From NCBI GenBank assembly GCA_015679605.1, contig JAAAVE010000831.1, forward strand, positions 1-13,027: 13,027 nucleotides of DNA. The letters run 5' to 3'. The notes under the pieces are model-generated. The model did no database searches. It had not been told where the DNA came from and saw only the letters and a program-made list of their open reading frames with translations. Source of the DNA: Podila epigama (lineage: Eukaryota > Mortierellomycota > Mortierellomycetes > Mortierellales > Mortierellaceae). Every line of letters starts with the position of its first letter. Position 1 is the first letter of the stretch. This document shows, in pieces, positions 8,288-13,027 of the stretch. The translations under genes and the position numbers were made by a program.

Positions 8288-10243
8288 ATGGATATGCCAA
8301 GGATCCAGATCCCTATAGTTCTGGCCCTCCTCTATACCAACCTTTTCTTGTCCTTTCAAAGTGTCACCCATGCTCAAAGTGTTGCCTTCACTCCGATACC
8401 AGCGTGGGCTGCCGCTTCATGCTATATCGAGGGTAAGGCATTCTACATCATGGCCGGCACGTTCAGCCCTGACGCAAAGACAGACGTTGCCCTCAATCAG
8501 GCATTCTCAATCGATCTCTCCACCTCCTGGAATGTAACCAATCCCAAGTACACAGAGATGAAGCAAGGAATCATAGGTTCACGTTATCCAAACGCACTCC
8601 TCAAGGATGGCGTCACCTGGCTCGCCATCATCAACAAGACCGTCTCCACTTACAACCTTAACACAGGAGCCATCACAGACTTGACAACCGTACCCACCTT
8701 CAACAATGTCACAGGGCTCAGCGCAGTTATGGAACCTAGCAGCGGCGACTTGATCATCCCTAATGGCTTCAACTCGACTGCTGGAGTCCTTTCCTCCATG
8801 AAGTTCACACCTGGCAACCCTCCAATCGTGTCGTCACTGTCACCTTTTTCAGCCTTGACTGGCTTGACCCAGTACAGTATGGCGTGGAGCGAGAGCACAA
8901 AGTCTATCTATGTCTTTGGAGGTGCGATTATCGGTTCCTTTAGCGCACGAATTATGGATGTCTTTATGCGATTCAATACAGCTGACTCGACATGGACCAC
9001 CCTCCCGACCACCAACGGTCCAACTGCACGCCGTTCCTCTTGCATGGTCTCGGCCAATCAGGGCGCGCAGTTGATTGTCTTTGGTGGCACATCATCGACC
9101 GATGTTGCCCTAGGAGATATCTACATCTACGACGTGGCTTCATCCAGCTGGAAGCGGGGACAAGACGGAGGAGCACGGCGTACACGTGGATCACATGTCT
9201 GTGCAATGTCTGGAGACCTCATGGTTGCATGGGGAGGCTATGTGGTTGCGACAACTGCAGCTCCTGTCACTGAAATGACGGCCGTGTTCAACTTGACCAG
9301 TAACACTTGGGTGGAGCAATTCACGGCGCCACAGACTAGCTCTGGATCAGAAGGTGGTTCTGGTGGCTCCAACTTGGGCGCCATTATTGGAGGTGCAGTG
9401 GGAGCAATAGTAGTTATTGCTGCCATTGGCTTCTTTGTGTACCGAAGGAAGAAGAATAGCCAGGCCATCAAGGATGAGGGTAAACCAGAGAATGATCATT
9501 CTAGCCAGCATGAGCTCACACAGCAGGGTGCTAGTCAAGGACATAGCGCGCAACATTATCAACATGCCTCACAAAGTCCAGGTCAAGATTTCCATGCCAA
9601 CCTCAACCATGTCCCAGCCCCGACCTCAGCCACGTCTGCGCCCATCATCTTTGGTCAATCACCTACAACGTATCCAGTGTCGCCTTATTCGCCGCCGCCT
9701 CCTACGACAACAGAGTACGCGTTCCAAGAGCAAGCCTCTTCCATGAGTCCTACTTCAGCTTACAATGACCAATACGCGCATTTGCAAACAACTTTGCCTT
9801 CGACGTCGCACCTCTCTGCGACCTCCTCGCATGTCTCAACGGCCTTTTCTCCGGCCCAATCGCCAGTGGTGTATGATCCAACGGCCCACCAGCAGTACCA
9901 GTCGCATGAGAACAAACCTCAGGCCCAGGCACAGATTTATGTACCACCAGCAGCTTCCACTCTGTCGCCACAGAACCCTCAAGCACTTCATTATGGCTAC
10001 AGTCATCATTATGGTCATTCAGGATATGGCGATGATTCGCAACAACAGATGGAAGCGAATGAATCACAGTTCAAGGAGTTGAGGGAACAACAACAAGGAC
10101 GCCAGAATCATCCACAGTATGTCGATGGACACACATTCAGTGGCCCTGGGTCACAACCCAGCAACCCTCAATTCATTGACCCACTCTCGACGGCGGCGTG
10201 GACCCCTATTTCGAGCACCATCCGTAATCCACAGCAAATTTAA
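8288..10243 (+). CDS. Single-pass membrane protein with kelch ectodomain and S-P-rich cytoplasmic tail
   Basis: Probable cell-surface type I membrane protein of 651 residues with no intron; ligand unknown. Residues 1-30 are a signal peptide (IPIVLALLYTNLFLSF, cleavage probably after THAQ). Residues about 31-345 are a kelch-type beta-propeller with blades marked by AFYIMAG, SIYVFGGAI, LIVFGGTSSTDVALGDIYIYD, ASSSWK, LMVAWGGYV and SNTWVEQF. Sequons include NVT, NKT, NST and NLT. A G/S linker (SGSEGGSGGS) leads to the transmembrane helix at about 363-385 (LGAIIGGAVGAIVVIAAIGF), followed by the stop-transfer motif YRRKK. The 266-residue tail is disordered (Q, H, S, P, Y rich), with a PPPP stretch and eight S-P dipeptides that are possible MAPK/CDK sites. 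The ATG at 8288 is chosen over 8090 because it directly precedes the signal peptide, has G at +4 and lies 40 bp after a TATA box. It is related to the secreted kelch gene at 1-933, but lacks that gene's intron. Confidence 0.88.
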   Translation: MDMPRIQIPIVLALLYTNLFLSFQSVTHAQSVAFTPIPAWAAASCYIEGKAFYIMAGTFSPDAKTDVALNQAFSIDLSTSWNVTNPKYTEMKQGIIGSRYPNALLKDGVTWLAIINKTVSTYNLNTGAITDLTTVPTFNNVTGLSAVMEPSSGDLIIPNGFNSTAGVLSSMKFTPGNPPIVSSLSPFSALTGLTQYSMAWSESTKSIYVFGGAIIGSFSARIMDVFMRFNTADSTWTTLPTTNGPTARRSSCMVSANQGAQLIVFGGTSSTDVALGDIYIYDVASSSWKRGQDGGARRTRGSHVCAMSGDLMVAWGGYVVATTAAPVTEMTAVFNLTSNTWVEQFTAPQTSSGSEGGSGGSNLGAIIGGAVGAIVVIAAIGFFVYRRKKNSQAIKDEGKPENDHSSQHELTQQGASQGHSAQHYQHASQSPGQDFHANLNHVPAPTSATSAPIIFGQSPTTYPVSPYSPPPPTTTEYAFQEQASSMSPTSAYNDQYAHLQTTLPSTSHLSATSSHVSTAFSPAQSPVVYDPTAHQQYQSHENKPQAQAQIYVPPAASTLSPQNPQALHYGYSHHYGHSGYGDDSQQQMEANESQFKELREQQQGRQNHPQYVDGHTFSGPGSQPSNPQFIDPLSTAAWTPISSTIRNPQQI

Positions 10244-10649
10244 AGACATCAAACGATCGATGTCAATACCACTTTCTTATCTAGAATCAATCCATAATAA
10301 TCAAACTAATGCCACTACCAAGGCAACAACCACTCCTCCTTCTTTGATACCAACAAAGCAAATGCAATGCTTAATAGTAAAAGTGTTTTTCTTTTTTCCA
10401 ATCAAGAAATCTATCGCCATCGTCCCACATGACCCTCTTTTAGTGCTTGCTTGCTTCTTTTTTTTTTTTTTGCCTGGGTGTTGCACAGAGATGTGCATTT
10501 ATGCATTTTGTCGTGTCCTCTATCCATTTGGTCCATGTTATGACTCTTTGACTCCTCCACCCACAAATATTCCACATACTCACACTTACACGCATGCTAA
10601 CATACACTCACCACACACATTAACCCATTCACACATCTTTTCCCTCACA
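10244..10649 (+). promoter_or_regulatory. Short intergenic region: kelch-TM 3' end and F-box promoter
   Basis: Just over 400 bases separate the two genes. The first half is AT-rich (AATAAT and ACTAATGCC words) and probably holds the kelch-TM 3' untranslated region. A run of at least 12 T lies at 10459-10471. The last 90 bases before the ATG are CA/CT-rich (CACACA, TTACACGC, CTCAC), as expected for a fungal leader. No TATA box was recognised. Confidence 0.45.
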
Positions 10650-12956
10650 ATGAACACTGCCCTCGACATTCCAGAGATTCGTACCAGCATCGGACGATAC
10701 CTCGACCATCGTGCACTCATTTCTTGTGCGCAGGTCTGTAGGGCATGGCAAATATCCTTTGAACCCTTTATTTGGTCAGACCTCCTCATCAACAGCGACG
10801 AGGGTTGGACGTTTCCTAATCTCAAGGGACTTGCTCGTAATGCACATCTTGTCACCCATCTCACCTTGGCTGGATGCTGCCCATTGGACTACCTGTGTCT
10901 TGATCCATCTGGTGCCCCAGAGGTCAAAGACGGAGACTCTAACAGTAGCGACAACAGGAGCGACCACAAACGTAACGACACTACTGATCAAGACAGTGAC
11001 CAAGAGCAACAGGAACAACGCGTACCACGCGCTACTGAGGACGACGCGACAATGCAGACAATTCAACCCCGCACTGACAACAAAGGGTCCAACTCCGAGA
11101 ATATGACTTTTCCACACAATGGACGACAAAAACAACACCAAGAGAGGGATGGTGCTCCCCCACCTCGGTTCTTCAACAACTTGCAGTCGCTCGTCGTCAC
11201 CAACAGTCGCAATGATATCCCACCACCAGGGTACTGGCAGGCGATTGCACAACTCCTCTCCCAAAACAAACATTTGGCCATGCTCCGACTCTCCAGCCTC
11301 CACCCAGTTGTGCCCCCACTGCTATGGCGCGCCATCTGCAACCTCTTGACCCCGCTTCAGACCTTGCACCTATACCGACTCGAGATCCCGCCAGAGCATG
11401 CTGACCTACTCTGGCAGGCATGTGGACAGGCAACCATCGTCCGATTCGTCCACACCACTCTGCCACCGCCACCACTACCAGTACCACCACCACCACAGCA
11501 CATGACGTTAGCAGAAGGACATGCCCATGGCGACCCAGAACAGGACCAACAGCAGGAGCAACAGCCATTGAGAGAACAGTCGTCTTGGCCAACATTCCCG
11601 CGTCTTCAACGACTCTTTCTAATTGAAGAGCGTGGCCTGACGAGCATACAATTGCTCACCTTCCTAAGCCAATGCCCAAACCTGTGCGCGTTACTCTGGA
11701 ATACTAGAGTTGGGGACCAGTTCCCAACAGATCCATTCATAGACCGTTTAGAAGCTCTACCGACACTCTGGCCCAAGCTTAGCCAGCTCCGGATCCCACA
11801 CGAACCATTTACCGAAAACCAATTGGTTCGGATTTTGACCGCCACCAGTCAATTGGAGTCATTCTCTGCTCTCTACCATCATAACAGTCGCCTTTATCAT
11901 CCTCAGCATCAACTTCATCTATGGAAGGACCTTCAGGAGCAACTATATGTATCACTCTCTCATCCTCATTCCCACCTTCCTACTTCTCCTAATCCTCCTC
12001 TTCATTCTCAGAATCCAACGCATAATCATTCTCGCCAAGAGCATCCGTTCAATAGTAGCCCCAACAATAGCGAAAACAACTTTCAGATCATCCGACCTTT
12101 GCAAGCACTCGAACGTCATTTCCACACTTTGCGCGATCTCACCTTCTCTGTCCTAGGATGTGATAAAACTTCGAGCATTGTCATCCAGACAGTTCTCTCC
12201 TCATGTCCAAACCTCGTCTCCATCTCGGGTGAAGTCATCCGAGGCCTCGAAATCGCGTTAGGCAAACCGTGGGTCTGTCTCAATCTTCAAAAGTTTTATC
12301 TCGACATTGATGTCTCGCCACAGTCTCAATCCCAATCTCAGTCCCTGTCCCAGAACAGATATCAGCAGCAGCAGCAGCATTTGTATCGAGAGCAATACCA
12401 GTCCCAGTCAATGGCGACAGCACCTGGCTCTTCTTCATTGCCAACTCGTGACACGACGAGCATGCCTGATAGCACAATACCCATGAAGAATCAACAACAA
12501 CAACACACTGTTCCACAATCCTCTGTACCTTCGGTCTATACCCTACCTCCATCCACTTATTCCCGTACCGAACTCCAGAAACGCGTCCTGTGTCAACTCG
12601 CCCGTCTCCAATCACTCAAAAGTCTCACCCTCATGAGTCACCATTGTCTCCCACCTCATTTTTCCCCAGCATCGAAGAGCCATCGTCGAGGTCTTGAACT
12701 TGATCTCAGACATGGTCTCGATATTCTCGCGCCCCTGACGCAGCTTCATAATCTACATTTTAGTACCACTCAAAACATGGACCTCGATGACGCCTACTGG
12801 ATCGCCCATCATTGGAAACACCTTGCCGGCTTCACAAACAGACTCCATCCAGACCCTATGGTCAATCAGGGCCTCTGGGAAGTTTGTCTTCGGAGACGAA
12901 AGGATTTTGTACGACTTGAACTAGGCCTTGAAATGTGCGGTGCTATAGAACCATAA
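10650..12956 (+). CDS. F-box / leucine-rich-repeat protein
   Basis: Predicted substrate-recognition subunit of an SCF (Skp1-Cullin-F-box) ubiquitin ligase; 768 residues, no intron. Residues about 5-48 fit an F-box (LDIPEIRTSIGRYL, then LISCAQVCRAW, then FIWSDL). Residues about 88-168 are a charged D/N/Q-rich linker. From about 170, degenerate leucine-rich repeats follow (LQSLVVTN, HLAMLRLSSL, LQTLHLYRLEIP, LQRLFLIEERGLT, LSQLRIPHEPFT, LRDLTFSVLGC, LVSISGEVI, LKSLTLMSHH, LHNLHFST). The repeats are broken by low-complexity inserts: a P-rich one near 271-284, an H/N/P-rich one near 437-478 and a long S/Q-rich one near 555-640. The ATG at 10650 is chosen because it directly precedes the F-box. 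The frame is open further upstream to 10119, but that part crosses the kelch-TM coding end and reads as low-quality sequence. The stop TAA is followed at once by a second TAA. The substrate cannot be told from sequence. Confidence 0.85.
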   Translation: MNTALDIPEIRTSIGRYLDHRALISCAQVCRAWQISFEPFIWSDLLINSDEGWTFPNLKGLARNAHLVTHLTLAGCCPLDYLCLDPSGAPEVKDGDSNSSDNRSDHKRNDTTDQDSDQEQQEQRVPRATEDDATMQTIQPRTDNKGSNSENMTFPHNGRQKQHQERDGAPPPRFFNNLQSLVVTNSRNDIPPPGYWQAIAQLLSQNKHLAMLRLSSLHPVVPPLLWRAICNLLTPLQTLHLYRLEIPPEHADLLWQACGQATIVRFVHTTLPPPPLPVPPPPQHMTLAEGHAHGDPEQDQQQEQQPLREQSSWPTFPRLQRLFLIEERGLTSIQLLTFLSQCPNLCALLWNTRVGDQFPTDPFIDRLEALPTLWPKLSQLRIPHEPFTENQLVRILTATSQLESFSALYHHNSRLYHPQHQLHLWKDLQEQLYVSLSHPHSHLPTSPNPPLHSQNPTHNHSRQEHPFNSSPNNSENNFQIIRPLQALERHFHTLRDLTFSVLGCDKTSSIVIQTVLSSCPNLVSISGEVIRGLEIALGKPWVCLNLQKFYLDIDVSPQSQSQSQSLSQNRYQQQQQHLYREQYQSQSMATAPGSSSLPTRDTTSMPDSTIPMKNQQQQHTVPQSSVPSVYTLPPSTYSRTELQKRVLCQLARLQSLKSLTLMSHHCLPPHFSPASKSHRRGLELDLRHGLDILAPLTQLHNLHFSTTQNMDLDDAYWIAHHWKHLAGFTNRLHPDPMVNQGLWEVCLRRRKDFVRLELGLEMCGAIEP

Positions 12957-12960
12957 TAAA
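12955..12960 (+). terminator. AATAAA overlapping the F-box stop codon
   Basis: AATAAA occupies 12955-12960, overlapping the TAA stop at 12954-12956 and the second TAA at 12957-12959. If used as a poly(A) signal it would give an extremely short 3' untranslated region. It may be fortuitous, since tandem TAA codons followed by A create it. Confidence 0.3.
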
Positions 12961-13027
12961 CAGGGATGGCATGAAGACAGAGGAAAAAAAATGATATTCA
13001 TTTTTCTTTTTCTTTTTTTTTTTTTTT
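12961..13027. other. AT-rich 3' flank ending in a T tract
   Basis: The last 67 bases contain an A run (12983-12991) and a T/CTTTTT tract reaching the window end. This is 3' flank of the F-box gene, and no coding is visible. Confidence 0.6.

Noticed and set aside
10119-10649. Upstream in-frame extension of the F-box open frame (177 codons)
   Set aside because: It overlaps the end of the kelch-TM coding region in another frame, then reads through AT-rich and CA-rich intergenic sequence. The F-box begins right after the ATG at 10650, so the extension is an accidental absence of stops.
11197-11595. Minus-strand open frame of 132 residues in the F-box gene
   Set aside because: It is an antisense shadow of a proline- and glutamine-rich coding region, with no recognisable domain.
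1-13027. Transposon, tRNA, CRISPR array or bacterial-type operon
   Set aside because: I saw no transposase or reverse-transcriptase motifs, terminal repeats, cloverleaf with A/B boxes or regularly spaced repeats. Introns and the gene types point to a eukaryote.

Overview
The window looks like nuclear DNA of a filamentous fungus. The best guess is an early-diverging Mucoromycota lineage such as Mortierellomycotina. This rests on many short GT-AG spliceosomal introns with CTAAC/TTAAC-like branch sites, pyrimidine-rich leaders before start codons, abundant microsatellites, and the gene types present: a kelch secreted protein, a kelch single-pass membrane protein, an LtrA-family membrane protein and an F-box/LRR protein with low-complexity inserts. 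The lineage is an inference from gene style. No marker gene proves it.

Layout from left to right. (1) 1-933, minus strand: the 5' part of a secreted kelch-like gene with one intron. Its 3' end lies outside the window. (2) 934-2398: a divergent intergenic region of about 1.5 kb. It is rich in simple repeats and contains a cluster of four CCAAT boxes. (3) 2399-7543, plus strand: a fungal LtrA (low temperature requirement A) multi-pass membrane protein. I rebuilt it as 13 exons giving an open frame of 1117 codons plus stop. Twelve of the exon limits rest on splice motifs, unbroken phase and family motifs; one (around 3632-3922) is uncertain. (4) 7544-8287: 3' flank and promoter, with a CCAAT-bearing hairpin and a clear TATA box. 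(5) 8288-10243, plus: an intronless kelch ectodomain, one transmembrane helix and a long S-P-rich cytoplasmic tail, like a surface receptor. (6) 10244-10649: a short intergenic region. (7) 10650-12956, plus: an intronless F-box/leucine-rich-repeat protein, presumably an SCF ubiquitin-ligase adaptor. (8) A short AT-rich 3' flank to the window end.

Nothing shows that the four genes form one pathway. The two kelch genes are related to each other: residues on either side of the intron in the first match a continuous segment of the second. They flank the LtrA gene, so the locus may reflect an old local duplication. The membrane proteins (LtrA and kelch-TM) and the secreted kelch protein all belong to the cell surface or secretory system, while the F-box protein is intracellular.

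I see no tRNA, rRNA, transposon, CRISPR array or bacterial operon structure.
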